DNA from: Spirometra erinaceieuropaei | Lineage: Eukaryota; Platyhelminthes; Cestoda; Diphyllobothriidea; Diphyllobothriidae | Assembly: GCA_902702965.1 (NCBI GenBank) | Contig: CACRXP010000388.1 | Coordinates: 472,321-536,320 of the forward strand | Length of the DNA: 64,000 bases | Direction: 5' to 3' | Part shown: positions 23,728 to 36,194 of the stretch, piece after piece | How the letters are laid out: each line of letters starts with the position of its first letter | Numbering within the stretch: the first letter of the stretch is position 1 | The notes under the pieces: model-generated | Told to the model about the DNA's origin: nothing | The model's database searches: none | What the model saw: only the letters and a program-made list of their open reading frames with translations | Position numbers and translations under genes: made by a program

Positions 23728-25344
23728 CCTCTTATCATCTGGGGAGAAAACCTTTCGTCTAAGCCTGAAGTTTTCCAGTTTACAAATACGAGCCACTTGC
23801 GCGATCATCCAAACTTGAGTGTACGCATCTGACCAGCGAGAGTTTTCTTTCGGTTCTGCGAAGATTCCCATATTACGATTGAAGAGTTAGTTGGCGAACA
23901 TATGTTTTCGGTAATTCAGCATCAGGCCGGTACACTTACATGGGTAATGATCAGTCTAGTTGTCGACAGGATATAAATGCGTCTCGGGAGCAGGGTTAAT
24001 CGGACTCCATGTTCCCACGCCGCCCGCACGACGGAGTCAGCGCGTTAAGGACGGTGGAGTTGGGGTGGGAGAGAGGGAAGTAGAGAGGTTTTTTTTCGGC
24101 CAGCGGGTAGTTCGGTCATGAAACACATTCTCAAGATTCTGCTACCATAACTGCGCTCATAAGGCAATTGGACAGCTTAGTTTTTGATAGACAACGCCTC
24201 TTGCTGCAGGATCACCTACGACCACCGATAAACTTCACTTCAGATCTTATTCGTCATGTATCGTATCGCTAAGCGTTTGTCGTAAAATTTTTCCGTGTAC
24301 ATTCCAAACGACCATATTTCATGTTTGCTGTATACAATCTCATCTGTACATCAAGGGCTCCGCCCGCAACTCTCAAATACGTGCATGCGTACAAATCTTT
24401 CGACGGAACCTCGCAGCGCTACGGACCATCTGGTATGTAACTAAAACTAAGCACTCTGCCGTCGCGTTTGATTGTTTTAGGGAGAAAAAAGCGCTCGCTG
24501 GAAGAGATTGGTCGTCTCTATGTGCTTAAACAAACATGCAGTCAATCTTATCGAATAAAAGACCGATTGATTATGGACGTTTGCCGTATATATCTTTACA
24601 GTGTGCCCGACGTTTGACGGGATACTGTCGCCAAAGTATTTGCTTGGTCACCGGCGACACCTTTTCGTTCGGTATCGTATTCTATGGTAGCATTATGACG
24701 GAGATTGGACAGATCATTTCTTCCATAGATCCCCGTATCTCCTAATACATGACTTCACTATGCACCTAATTGCACCATCCCTCCCCCCCCCCTGCGACTT
24801 TCGATGACGGGCAAAGCTCTGCGTGGACATGCTACCGTGCGGACAATGAATTTTCAACAGCCTGGAGCATGGAGTCCCATTTTTGGCTGACCTAAGCTCA
24901 TTGTCACATAGCCCGACCCAGCGTTGTTCTTGTGTGGTTAGCAGTAAATAATAATCCCTAACTAACTAGTCCTAATTACCGTAATCGCAGTCACATTGTG
25001 ACCACTAAGTCATCTGAGTAATCTGCTGACCGGTATTTAGTAATTGGTGCCCCAAGTCTTTCTATCCAACAGACAACACCAGTTTTCAGCTAGATGTGAA
25101 TCTCTTCCCCAGGCGTCAACGTGGTCGCCACTTGCGATATTTAGATTAATTTGAAAAAAGTTTGACGGAAAGACATTGACCAGGTGCTGGCAGATTTTCT
25201 CGCGAAAATTTCTCCACATGATCTTTAGTCTGAAAATGTGGCAGTGGCTTGTTTTATACGCGCGGAATTTTTTCATCATGTCCACTTCACGATAAAGTTG
25301 GCAACCGTCATTATCTGAACAACATAATGTTATTGTCAAATAAG
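23728..25344. other. Unrecognised AT-rich sequence between the two telomere-like elements
   Basis: No coding exon is supported. The frames at 24536-24745 (+) and 25037-25339 (-) have no recognised motifs. Confidence 0.35.
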
Positions 25345-25546
25345 TGTTTGACTCTCACTGTTGTAGTTCGGATCTCACTCGATCCCGGGCTAGATCGCAG
25401 TTGGTAGCCAGGAATGGGGAAGCGGACGGCGACCTTAACCCTAACCATAACCTCAACCTTAAACGTCAACCGTTAATACTAACGGAACCCTAAACAAATC
25501 CCCCAGCCACCTGTAATGCGGGGCCTGGCTACCAACTGCGATCTAG
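25345..25546. repeat. Telomere-like repeat element, short internally deleted copy
   Basis: It shares the leftmost TGACTCTCACTGTTGTAG block, then inverted ends TAGATCGCAGTTGGTAGCC at 25391 and its complement ending at 25546. The CCCTAA-like core is cut to about 70 bp (25433-25495). The 45-bp inverted repeat of the long copy is missing. The right-hand CCCCCAGCCACCTGTAAT block matches in both copies. Confidence 0.8.
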
Positions 25547-26749
25547 CTGAATATCCAAAACGGGTTGCACCCCAACTGTCTATAGGATAGAAGAACCAAA
25601 CAGGACTTGGTCAGTCTTTCTGAATAAAACGAAGTTTTGAAACCGCCCACCAGTTTCGTTGTCCGTAGCTGCACCTGCTCGATGACGTCACCGTCTTTCT
25701 TAGCCTACCGAATCCACGCTGGTTTTCCATATTCAAAATACGGCCTAGCGAACGTACCAGATATGCGCGCAAATAGTTCGGGAGACGAGACTACGCAAGC
25801 TCACTTAATTCAGTCCATGATGTTCGTTGTCTTTTGGGCAGCTTCTTTACGGTGTTCGGAGGGCATCAAATTCAAAGCTGTCTAGGTAGCTAGGTCATTT
25901 TACGTATCCGCTTCTTTTGCGTGGAATCCAATTGGTGCAGTTCTGATGATCGTTGTCCAGACTTTTCTACCACCAGCAAGCACGTCGACATCGCAGCCAT
26001 TATTATCAGTGCAGTCGTATATTTAGATGAGGAGGTGAAGAGAATGTAGTATCGAACCCTGCGGGACTCTGCTTCCTATTGTTAGCCATTTGGATGCTGG
26101 GAAGCCAACAATTCCTCTTTACAGCCTCACTGATGAGAAGCTTTAAACTATTGCCCTGAAATGTTAGTAAACAATCGAGGTTGCTACCTTTAATGTTATT
26201 GAGAAAACTGAAAAGGTGGGGAGCTACTAGAGGGCTTACGATCCAGCCAATCTTAAAGGCATTTAATGTACTCAAGATTCGCAGTTCGAAAAGGCAAAAG
26301 AAGTGAGTGCGTAAAAAGGTTTTCTCCAGACCATTTGGCAAGTGCCGGCAGGTGCAGTTATAGGAATGAGGACCATGGGCCATAACAACAAGCAAGAACT
26401 GAGAAAGCAATTTTTGGTCTAACTGCAGTCACTAGCTGAGCGTAGTCCAGGCTTAGGTCGCAAAATCCGTAGTTGGAACGCGAGCCCAGTTGGTCCGGAG
26501 TTAGTCAAATATGACTATTTCAGCCTCCCCTGTCTTTTTCGGCAGTACCTCTTAATCACTGGCTGCTATTCGACGGCCTGATATGACTGTAGAAGGTAAC
26601 GCTCAGGGTATAAAAACGTCGCTTTCCGTCCTGAGATCAAGGTTTGTTGGTAGACGTCATACCCCAGGTCCCATCCAGTATTCCCCATCACACTAGACAA
26701 GCTGTAGGCTAATGACTGGCTGTAGTTAAAACGTGTAACCGTTAATGGT
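25547..26749. other. No supported gene
   Basis: Open frames at 25637-25885 (+) and 26006-26410 (-) show neither recognisable domains nor paired splice sites. No repeat matching elsewhere in the window was noticed. Confidence 0.35.
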
Positions 26750-27226
26750 TTAAAAGTGTGAAGAAGGAATGCCTACCAGAAAGTTGCCTTTGGTGGAGTT
26801 CGGTGTGTCGTTGCGTTCATGGGTTGCATAGACGACCAGGAAGGCAGAGTGAGATGAACAGGCGAAGTTATGGCTCTTCACATTACTCATTGAGCTGGTA
26901 GTTTCATTCTTGTTGGCATAGTCCAACGGAGTCTTCGTCATGATGCGACTGTACTTCACGCCCCAAAGAGGAAAATCCGGGTGCACGGTCATGAGCCCTG
27001 CAAAGCGGCAAGCCTGCGGCAAACGAGCCTCGGGACATGACGAGGTAAGGAGGAATAAAGCATCATAATCCGGCCATTTTGACTTATGGGCGAAAAATAT
27101 GATCAGGACAGTTCCCACAACAACTGCAGTGAAGAGAGTCCCCTTGTTGCGACCAAACATAGCTGCTGGGAACAAACTAGACCGTCTGACAGGCGGAATT
27201 TCGGGCACGAGCAATCTGCCCATCAT
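26750..27226 (-). CDS. Candidate single-pass membrane protein exon, unrecognised
   Basis: An ATG-initiated frame of 158 codons starts MMGRLLVPEIPPVRR. It contains one strongly hydrophobic stretch, GTLFTAVVVGTVLIIFF, at about residues 29-45, followed by a charged KSKWPD segment. The layout suggests a type II membrane protein with a short basic cytoplasmic tail, and NETT and NDTP/NSTK offer N-glycosylation sites after the membrane segment. I do not recognise the family. It may be a first exon whose real 3' border is a donor inside the frame, for example the GTAATG near 26890, because the last third looks less protein-like. There is no neighbouring exon to support it. Confidence 0.35.
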   Translation of the reverse strand: MMGRLLVPEIPPVRRSSLFPAAMFGRNKGTLFTAVVVGTVLIIFFAHKSKWPDYDALFLLTSSCPEARLPQACRFAGLMTVHPDFPLWGVKYSRIMTKTPLDYANKNETTSSMSNVKSHNFACSSHSAFLVVYATHERNDTPNSTKGNFLVGIPSSHF

Positions 27227-28049
27227 CGCGAAAATCGATGTCGCTAGGCTGTTACTTTGACAGCGCAGAGGTCGCTGCAGTGGTTAACCAATGAAAGAAG
27301 ACCTTGTGGACTATTGGCCGAGGCACTCGAGTGCGTACGCGTGACTACCTAGACTAGTAACTGAAATGGCTCGCGGCTAGCGCACTTCTGATTGGCTCGT
27401 GCTGTTTGGCCAGCGTGTCTCGCATCTGCCGTGACGACACGGTCGCGTGCGCGCTACTGGACCGTGTTATGTGTAGATGTCCGTCAGTGCAGGTATCACT
27501 CAACATGATAATAAGTCTGGAATGGCAGAAGGGAATAATAATCGAAAATCAGACAGTGGGGGAGTGGATAATGACATTACTCAAGGGTGAACTTAACTAC
27601 AGTGAGGGAAAAACGGAATCGGCGGTGGGGGAGTGAACGAATGATTACAGGAAAGAGTTGCCGTCCGTCAGGCTTCTGGAAAACTGTAAGCGAGCTCGAT
27701 AGTCTAGGAATGCAGCCTGGAGGGAAATAATTGAGTTATTGACGATCCAAATATTTCGTCCAGGGCACGAAAGCTTGCGCCAGACTTTATTAGGAGGCGG
27801 ACTAGTCGAGGCCCTTCTCCAACTGGACCATTGACGAGACTAATCCGGCCAGAAACAGCCCCGAGTTGGATGTTTCACGGTACACAAGCAAGCCACAGCA
27901 GTTCACCTCTATACTGGGATATTTGGCGCGACAAACCACAGTTGTCTTCAGTTCCGCTGTAGCGAACGACGACGTCCACAGTGCGCCCCACACCATTGTG
28001 GGCGCAAGACGGCGTCTTGAACGTTAATTAGTTTATAATGACGATCGAC
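27227..28049. other. No supported feature
   Basis: There are short frames only, with no recognised repeat or gene. Confidence 0.35.
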
Positions 28050-28380
28050 TCGCACGGCGTCTACCGCCCTCTCTTCTACCCCACCTGCCTAGGCCCGGTG
28101 GCAACACGGAGTTAGTATGACAGGAGGCGGAATCAGGCGCACTGGCCCAGAAATTTGGACAGACAGTCTACGCGTGCCACACAAGACGCGACCCCATCAG
28201 GCTTTCCGTAGAGGCAAGGCGACGACTCAGATCACAGCTGCGTGGGGGTGCCAACCGGCCCACATTAAGAAGCCATTGCAGGTTGTCACTCCTTCTTGAG
28301 GGAGTCGAGATACACTGTCAGCTGGCAGTCTTCCATAGAAGGGTTCTTAGCACGTCGAGATAGATACAAGCACGTCCAAT
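28050..28380 (+). repeat. Dispersed repeat D, copy
   Basis: It aligns in order with 19270-19660 through the CCCACCTGCC..GGCCCGGTGGCA block, GGCGGAATCAGGCGCACTGG, and the terminal CAGCTGGCAGTCTTCCA. It also shares TCTACGCG..GACGCGACCC with 1760-1785. It encodes nothing recognisable. Confidence 0.5.
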
Positions 28381-31302
28381 TCTCTGTGGTGAGGATTACG
28401 TTGAGGTGCCGTGGGAGTGAATTCAGCAGCGTTCGTCTGTAGCAGCCGCTCCTGTCCCCCTTTTTCTCCGGTTCCGTTTTGTCGGACGATGGCCGCGACA
28501 GCTGTTGACACACGACCACCCCCACCCCGGCCAGAACTAGGAGACCTCCTGTCCAGCTGCAGTGACTTCTGGCAGCCCTCACAAACTATTATCACCTCAC
28601 GCGCGTCGGACGACCTGGCTTGATACCCGTGAGCCCGCGTGATTATGCGTCCTCCTCACCCGTCCAATCTCATGACGAGCATTCAGCCAGCCACCCCCAC
28701 CTACTGACACAGACATTCATCCCCGCGTAAGCTACACACCTCGACTGATGCTCTCCGTGAACGGACGCTTATCTCTGTTGCAAGCAAACAGCTAACTTAC
28801 GGCAACCTGCCCTTTGCACAGAATAAACTATTCCTCACAGCCTCCTGACTGCTGACATTGGACGAAACGAACTTATTGTGCATGGTTTAAGTTGATTTCA
28901 CATCCTTGACTGCTACACCTCCCACTCTCCCCTCTCTCGTGCACCAGCCCGCTGTCCGAGCCGGCTCGTCGTCTGACATGGAGATTGGACGCAAATGGCT
29001 GGCCCGACGTAAGGCCTGCGCATACATGTCACAAAGTTCCCCATTAATGGCATTTTTGTGGGATGCGCAGACTGCGCAGTTTGGTGAACATGTGTCGTAC
29101 GCCAATCTGACCCCCATTTTGGTCCAGCACATCTTCCGGGTGGCCCGTTGTAGTAGCATAACCCCAACGACCACAGCACGCAGGAAGCACTGATTGTTGT
29201 CCGATCGCGATTATAGTCATTTGACAACGCCTACTGCTTAAGCTATCGACAATGTTGTGTGGTGTGATTGATGGACGACGATCACACTCAGATCAGACAC
29301 GATCCGTCCTGCTGTCGCGCAGATGTTCTTTTTGGAGAGCGTGACTTATTGTGATTTCGGCGCAAGATTCGTGTTCGGTGTTCTCCGGTCGGTCCGCAGG
29401 CATCCTTTGATGAAAATTGTACAGTAGCACGCTTCCATCAACCAAATATCGAGACAGCGATACCCCTAGACTTGACCTGTGGTCTACTACCGTGTGTGCC
29501 GAGTTTTTGCCGCCACTCGATTTAAAATGGATGGAAACGTTAAGAACCAAAATGCTCACAAGTATGCTTCTTTCCAAAATTTACGAACACCCAGAGGCTG
29601 CTGAATTCCGTCGGCAACAGCAATGTGACAAAAGGACGAGGCTCTGCGAAGACTCAATTCGCCTGTCGAAGCGCATCGCGATAGACTACATGCAAAACTT
29701 CCGGGCTTCCGCCGCTTCAGTGTGCAATCTAAAGGCATCACCAGTTGAGGCGTGACCAGCACAGAAACTGCGGACGACCCCCAGCGGAGTTCTGGCAGTT
29801 TACAGACCGCAACATCTTTCGGTCATGGGTTATCTGTTACCATAGCATCGCCTGAGAGGCCTGTCACCCAAAACTGAATGACAACGCGGAATTATCAGCA
29901 TTCCGTCCCGTAATCAGGATGAAATGGGTGGAAAGCACTGACATGTGACTGGACGCAGATCCACGGCTCGAATGACGCATTTGGTTCAGATGTTTGGCGA
30001 CCAGCTGACCGGGATTTGCTCTCAGTGAAGGAGAGAAAGCGGCCGCCGGTCAGCAACTCCCCGAGCAAAGAATTAGACGATGTCTTCCAAGATGCGAAGT
30101 GCAAACTGGCGTACTCGAATGGTGGTCTGAGAAAGCCGTGTGCGGCCCAGCGGATGTGCCACCACAGACCCAGGGTGGAGGCCAGACTACTCGCTCCCCT
30201 TGAGTTCCAGCTTTGATCTTCCATTCTACTTAAATCGTGGGAGACCTCACGCGGTCCCACCTGCGTCCAGGAAACTCTAGCGACTGGATTGGTTTTATTG
30301 AACCATATATGGGCGAAGACTCCCTGAACGCGAACAGCCGACTACCTCACGGCGTGGTACTTTGCCATGACACGTTTCTCACGAGTCTTAGATTTGCAGG
30401 ACCGCTAGAATAACAACAGGGACTACTTTTAGCTTAAATGACTCCCCGGCAAAATGTTACACCCCGACATCGTGACATGTCTGCTGGACAGCGTCCCGAC
30501 CATGCGGCGTGTCTTTATTACTACTCAGGGCGTCAAATGAAGACAGCCAATGTGGACCAGTCCTACCTCAGCATGACAGTTCCTTGGCGGTATGTGTAGC
30601 ATTTCAACAAAACACTAAAAGTAACTCCTCACCCTTACACTCGAAAAAGTCCTTAATAGCAGTATATTCACCTGCCGGTTCAGCCTGTTCTCTGGAGAAA
30701 AACTTTCCACTGCTCGGAGAAAGGAAGTATCGCCTTTATATGCACTCAAGGTCTGTGGAATCGAGAGTCAGAAGACAACCGACGCCGTACCACTTATGGC
30801 TGCATGTCAAAGACCGATTGCTTCTACGCGGAGTTCTGTCTTTCCGCGTGGAGCTGGCCGACCAATAATCGGGAATTATCATCAAAAGCAGGAAAGACTA
30901 GAATAACCCGTTTTAGGCTACTTTCAGTTGTCAAAGGACACACACTAAGCCGTTGGCGGAAAGACCAGCGATCTGAGTCAGTGCTCTAATGGTTTAGCGA
31001 TTGGCCCCCGGCCCCAGTTCACTGAGACAGAGGGTATTCAGCCACGAATTGTACCAAACTACCATATAAACGGCTTATAAGTGAACAATGGTCACACAGC
31101 CGCCTTCAGCGACTGCTACCGTTTTTGCAAAGTAATAAAACAGAAACAACACAGCCTGAGAAAAAGAGTTCTTGCAGGGACGGGACCCCAAAGGAAGTGA
31201 TCGGAGGTCAGGCACCCTGAATGAGAGGAGGATGGCCGAGAAAGTAACGGTCAGAAAGCTGGGAGAGGGAAAATAGAGGTCAGTGTTGGGCGAGACAGCG
31301 GT
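28381..31302. other. Unassigned region downstream of TMBIM4
   Basis: The best frame here is 29417-29755 (+, 112 codons), with a helical, charged middle (HPEAAEFRRQQQCDKRTRLC). It lacks clear splice partners and is not recognised. The interval next to 31303 should contain the TMBIM4 3' UTR, but I did not find a canonical AATAAA on the minus strand within 300 bp. Confidence 0.35.
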
Positions 31303-34300
31303 CTACTGGTTTTCGGCCGCCTGGAGGATACGAAGGATGTAGAGGAAGAGGTTTATAATGTCCAAGTAGAGTGTTATCGAAGCAGCTATGTACTCCTCCG
31401 CAGAGAAACGCTTCATGATCAAGTGGGTGTCAAAAACCAGCAGGCAAGCGAAGAGGGCCGCCCCACTAATTGAGAGAATCAGGTGTAGAGCAGGTGAGCC
31501 GAAGAACAGCTGCAGATAAAATAGCAACAGAAGATTGGTAGTACAGGAGCCCGCACAATGGCAGCTAATCGACAGAAAGCAATGAAGTAGAAGTACGCAG
31601 TGGTAACTACGATTGGTGGTGAGGAGGCGCTCGATAGGGAAGATTGTATTAAAAACGTTTAAAGTGACAGATTTTCAGTAGTGGCTTCCCTCCTCTTAGA
31701 AGAGGGATTAGACAGTGACCAAGAGATCTCGACTTACGTTTGCCCCCCGCAGCACACTGCGTGTCGTCGTCTGCACGATTTTTCGTAATTAGAAACATCT
31801 CTCGAGGAAATTCGGTTTCTCCAAGGTACACCTGACGATAATAATCGTTCCCTTAACATTATTCTCATACGATTTTTCAGGACCCGAAGAAATGAAGCTT
31901 CAGACTAAATGTTTTCCACGTCGACGTGAACGTCGCGAATATGTTGAGTATGCGTTCCACTAGTTGATCTCTGACTGGTGTTGTTACATATGACCCACCG
32001 TAGCCAACGCTTGAAAACCTCTCGACGAAAATGGGCATCCAACTCCACAGTATTACAGCTCACCGAGAGGTATTACGGACAAAAATGGGCGGTTCAGCAT
32101 TTGTTGTCACCTAGCTATGCCTAATCTCGATCCGGGATTTGAATCCGAGTACAGCTAGCCACTTGGTTAACGCTCTAAACGCTGAGCAGGAGGGACTAGG
32201 TCGCGGTCGACCACAATCCGGGATAGCAAAGTCCACGTGGGAATTGCGTTGGCCGAGATGACCACGCGTAAGAGTCAAAGGGTCTCGTTGTTTCGTTGAC
32301 ATGATAGTCTTCAGGAGGCACTGCCATTTCCTTCCGTAGCTAAGGCGACGCCGTAGCCGTCAGTGTCGAAGGCCTTGAACGGCTGCGAATCGTAAATGTG
32401 GACTGAATTCCCGAGTTATTCGCACGAGCTGACCGAAGTCGGCCTCCTGTAAAATCGCAGGCAAAAAATCACCGAAAATACAAAGCTTTATGGACTTCAA
32501 TTCTTCGAATACCATTGCCTAAATAGACCCCCGGTCACGTCCTAAACCCTTGTCAGGGCAAAAACGGTATAATATACATCTTCGAATACTACAACCACCC
32601 AAGTTTCTCCGTGCTTTTCGAAAGCCACTCTTGTCGGTAGTCTGTAGTAGGCGGTTAACCAAACGCTGGGCACACAAACGATAACGGCGATACCAACTAT
32701 TACAATCACAAATTGTGGCGCAATCCTCACCGAACCGGTAGTTAGATAGAGATGGGCGGCCAAATGTTGGAATTGTGGTGTTCATAGATGCACGCGTTCA
32801 CTATCATCACTATTGCCTACAATTCAAAAGCGATTGTTAATAACTTAGCCCCGAAAGAAATGAATTCTCTACATTTCGTCTTTTTTCTCGAGGTCTGATG
32901 TGGCGGAGGCACGGACTAGGAAATTGACTACGGTTTATGCTAGCGCAATACCTGACAGAGGACGAAACAGCTATTTAGAATCAGTTATTGTGTCTGCGTC
33001 ATAAACACCACTCTTTGAGTCAATGACATCAGAAAAACCAGCAAATTCGAGGAACCGCTTCTGAACAAAAGATGCTAATAAGCTGGCAAGCTAGTCGCCG
33101 CACATTCCGGCAGTCAGTAGAGTCGGTTATGAGCTGGAGCGAAATCTACTAGGAAAATCAGGAAACACTGTCAGCCTGAATGCAAACAGCCCAATGAGTA
33201 TGTGGATGACAGAGTGCAACGATTTTCAACAGACTTGAAGGGAAACAGATGGGTTCCTTAGTAAAATGAATAAGCAGTCGTAGACCACGAAGAGGCAATA
33301 TCGTAAGGGATGACAGATAACTGATCTGGCGAATTGGTGACCTGTAAAAAGCTCGCAAGCCAAAGCTGCGCGTTATGAAAATTGATAATACTTCACGCGC
33401 TACCATCACTTTACGCATTAGATTACAAACTTTGGATCTGGCAACACTGGGGAGCTTACGCGCACCATGTCCTCCTGAATATTCCCGGTTCCAAAACCGA
33501 CTAAATAATCACCAATCGCAACCGACACAATAAAAATTAAGATGCCGTTACGGTGTCCGCTGCGTGGGTCAAGAATTTAAAATCAGTCCTGTGCCCAAAG
33601 GCATGCTCGAACTTCAGTTGAGAAGAGAAAGGCGCTGATTTAAATGGAGAACAAGCAGAAGGACGGTCAAAGTGCGAAGAAAGCACTACAGTGCACTCTC
33701 CCGCTTATTATAAGAACAGAAAGAAAGCGATCAGAAAGTACGTGACAAAGCTGTAATTTAGTAGACGTGTACTTAATCGGTCCAAAACGAGCGGCGAGTC
33801 TTGTGAACGCAAGTGCCATAGGCTCAAGAAAACACATTCCCGAGGCCAGGAATATTGGAATTATTTATTTGATGGTCAGTCTGGACGCGTGGAACAATTT
33901 GCTATCATTGCGAGTCACGACGCTGGCAAGTTACCGAGGTGAAGTTAGGGTTGTGAATCAAAGACACATTATGCTAGTCGGAAGTGTAATTGCCTGGCAA
34001 ACAGGTACAACGCACAAACTCGTTGCAAAATTACTCCCATTGAATTCCAGGCACATTTTTACACTTATGTACTTCCTATTTTGCCCGCAACAAAACAAAA
34101 TCTTGCATACTAAATGGTCGCATTCGGTGTCAAAAATACCGAAACTCATTGTGTCCGTGCATTCATGTTTAGAACTTTTGTGAGTATATTGGCAACTACC
34201 AGTAAATGCCACATCGGACAATGCATAAGGCCTGTGGGCAGTAGCCTACTTCGGCAGCGTAGGGAACGAGTTTGTTCAATCAAGATCGATTGCGAGATAC

Positions 34301-35617
34301 GGAATTAAACGCTTTTAGCATCCCTTACGTGTTAGTGGGTCGTAACAGGCAAAAAGGTTCAAAAAGCACAATTTACAATGGCCGGAGCACAGACCTGACA
34401 AGCATAACTATCGATACTACATCCCCTTGTCAGAAAAGACACCGAAGATAATTGTACAGTAGAAATAGAAAAGGATTTCCGCCCGAGCGGTCTTTTGTCA
34501 CGATAAAGAGGACGACAAAAATGCAAACTTACATTAGTCAGACCGCCAACGACTAAGGCCAGCAGCAAGGAGCCCAGTAAACCGCCCCATGACGAGAAAT
34601 CCCTTTTTGACTGCATTGTATAGGCCGTTAAACCGCAAACAACGGCCGACGTGATCACAAGAGCTTGGAGAACGACTGACGAGTCGAAGTGAACGACTTA
34701 ACCGAAATAATAAATAAATAAGTTTAAAATGTCATGCGGAATACGTTAGGGCTTTTGCGGTTAAAGATTGAGGTAAGGGGGAGGAATAATTGCTGCTCAT
34801 TAACGAGCATGGCTGGGATGGACTGTGGCGTAACGGTGAGAGCGTGAATAGAATACACGCGGAGGTTCGGACTTAGTTTGGATCTACTTACACGCCACAG
34901 CGCATTAAATCATTTTAAAAGAACGTCACCTGCCGAATATCCACGTCTACTAAAAGATGGATTTAACCCTGCCCATACATAACGTAAGTATGTCTGATTA
35001 ACCACCTTACCAAGGCGCTCATTCTCTCATGTATGACGGAAACCAAGTACATATAGCTGTCACAAATAGGAACACAGGAAATGAGAGGGTTCTTCCACGG
35101 CACCCAAGCTGGAAGGGGAGAGTGTCAATTTTGGTACGGTAGAACTGAAATGACAGAAATCAATAGTACTTACCTACCATACCCACAATCAAAGCCTCTA
35201 CGACTGTCTGAAATGCAGGAATTAATATAAGAAGCAGAAGACTTACGAAGCTAAATAATAAAATAAGATTGGCTGGGCTTTCGTAACGTTTTGCGTACAT
35301 CGCGATTAGCAATGCGAAGGAGGCCAATACAAGGCATATTGGTGCAAATGAACTACAGGTGAACGAATAAGTGGAGTTTGATACTTTTGCAAAAGGATGG
35401 CAGCTATCTCGCTCCTAAAGGGAAACATGATCGCCCCCGTAGTAACTGTGACAAGAAGCTGCACAGCCAAGATCGAGTACAGTTTGCGAAGGAAACCTAG
35501 ACAGGTTAAACGGTATTGCGGATACCCACCCATGCGTATATAGACATCTGCCTGCTCGACATTGTTATTATACTTGAAATCCTGTTCCAACTTATGTCCT
35601 AAATCAGAGTAGGACAT
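31303..35617 (-). CDS. TMBIM4: TMBIM4 / Lifeguard-4 (Golgi anti-apoptotic protein), complete six-exon gene
   Basis: Exons on the minus strand: 35617-35530, 35496-35385, 35352-35247, 35207-35174, 34696-34533 and 31509-31303. They total 711 nt with all phases agreeing, giving 236 aa against about 238 in human TMBIM4. All introns are GT-AG; the first three are 33, 32 and 39 nt, the last two 477 and 3023 nt. The protein belongs to the BAX-inhibitor-1 family of seven-segment channels in Golgi/ER membranes, which modulate calcium leak and apoptosis. Hydrophobic segments lie at about residues 36-55, 70-88, 96-116, 122-142, 150-168, 176-196 and 210-231. Family landmarks are IRM.FLRKLYSIL, FTVVEAL, YTMQSKRDFS, DTHLIMKRFSAEEYI and YLDIINLFL. 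The start ATG at 35617 gives an N-terminus (acidic residues, DFKYNNNV) like the animal protein. TAG ends it at 31303. It appears functional. Confidence 0.95.
32100..32300 (-). repeat. tRNA-like SINE fragment inside TMBIM4 intron 5
   Basis: On the minus strand, AACCAAGTGGCTAGC is followed by GGATTCAAATCCCGG (a B-box-like promoter element) and ATCGAGATTAGGCATAGC. It parallels 57095-57165, where GGTTCGAATCTC and a GGATTGGGTATG block occur in the same order. The A-box spacing is poor, so Pol III activity is doubtful. Confidence 0.45.
35208..35529 (-). other. Cluster of three ultra-short TMBIM4 introns (33, 32, 39 nt)
   Basis: Introns lie at 35529-35497 (33 nt), 35384-35353 (32 nt) and 35246-35208 (39 nt). 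Each begins GT and ends AG. Removing them restores alignment to TMBIM4: RM-G-FLRK, ILLQN-SFAP and LLFSF-TVVEAL. Two are multiples of three and remain open if retained; the 32-nt one shifts the frame. Very small 5'-end introns beside long 3' introns are a known flatworm gene pattern. Confidence 0.92.
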
Positions 35618-36194
35618 GGCGTCGACACAAATGCTCGACCACCTAAATGAGCGCTTTAAAATCTAATAATTCAAACAATTTTTGTGGACACCACCTCGAT
35701 GATTGGAAGTTCAAAACACGTTTATAATGAGTTTCCCAATTGTCGGCTTTCTTCGAAAAGAAAAGCTGCGAACGAGCGCCCAAATATCTGATAAACAACA
35801 GGATACGTGAGCGCACCAACTTTCACGTCTTGAACTTTGTGTGGGCAATGTCGTCACTTATGGTAACTATGACCGACAAAGACTCCGTGACCTTCATGCA
35901 TACGCATCCTCTTCCTGAATGTTCCGTTGACCAACTCTTGATTTGCCAGCCTTCAATGACTGAGTGTAAACTATCCTGCGGACACTTAATTGTGAAATAT
36001 GTCAGGTCATGTGGGAAGTAGGTCAGTCGGCCTGCATAACATTGGCAAAGAAACAGGCATCTGCAGTTTTCTATACGTGATTTCTTTAGATAAATTGCAC
36101 AATGGCTACAGCGACTTGATTTCGGTTCATCCGTCTTCAATTCCGCTCTGAAAATTTAATTAGTTTAGAACACTGGAACTTGCACATCTCAGCT
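35618..36194. other. Short spacer between two same-strand genes
   Basis: This 577-bp interval separates the TMBIM4 start from the stop of the candidate exon upstream. Frames on both strands at 35740-36140 overlap, and I cannot choose between them. A CATTTAG with a pyrimidine-poor context lies 30 bp upstream of the TMBIM4 ATG and could act as a trans-splice acceptor, but this is weak. Confidence 0.35.

Noticed and set aside
26006..26410. 134-codon minus-strand frame as a gene
   Set aside because: It has no convincing splice sites, no recognised domain, and a composition consistent with AT-rich non-coding DNA.
32519..32785. Minus-strand frames with a hydrophobic stretch inside TMBIM4 intron 5
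   Set aside because: Two overlapping frames compete, neither has paired splice sites or known motifs, and no TMBIM4 homologue has such an exon.
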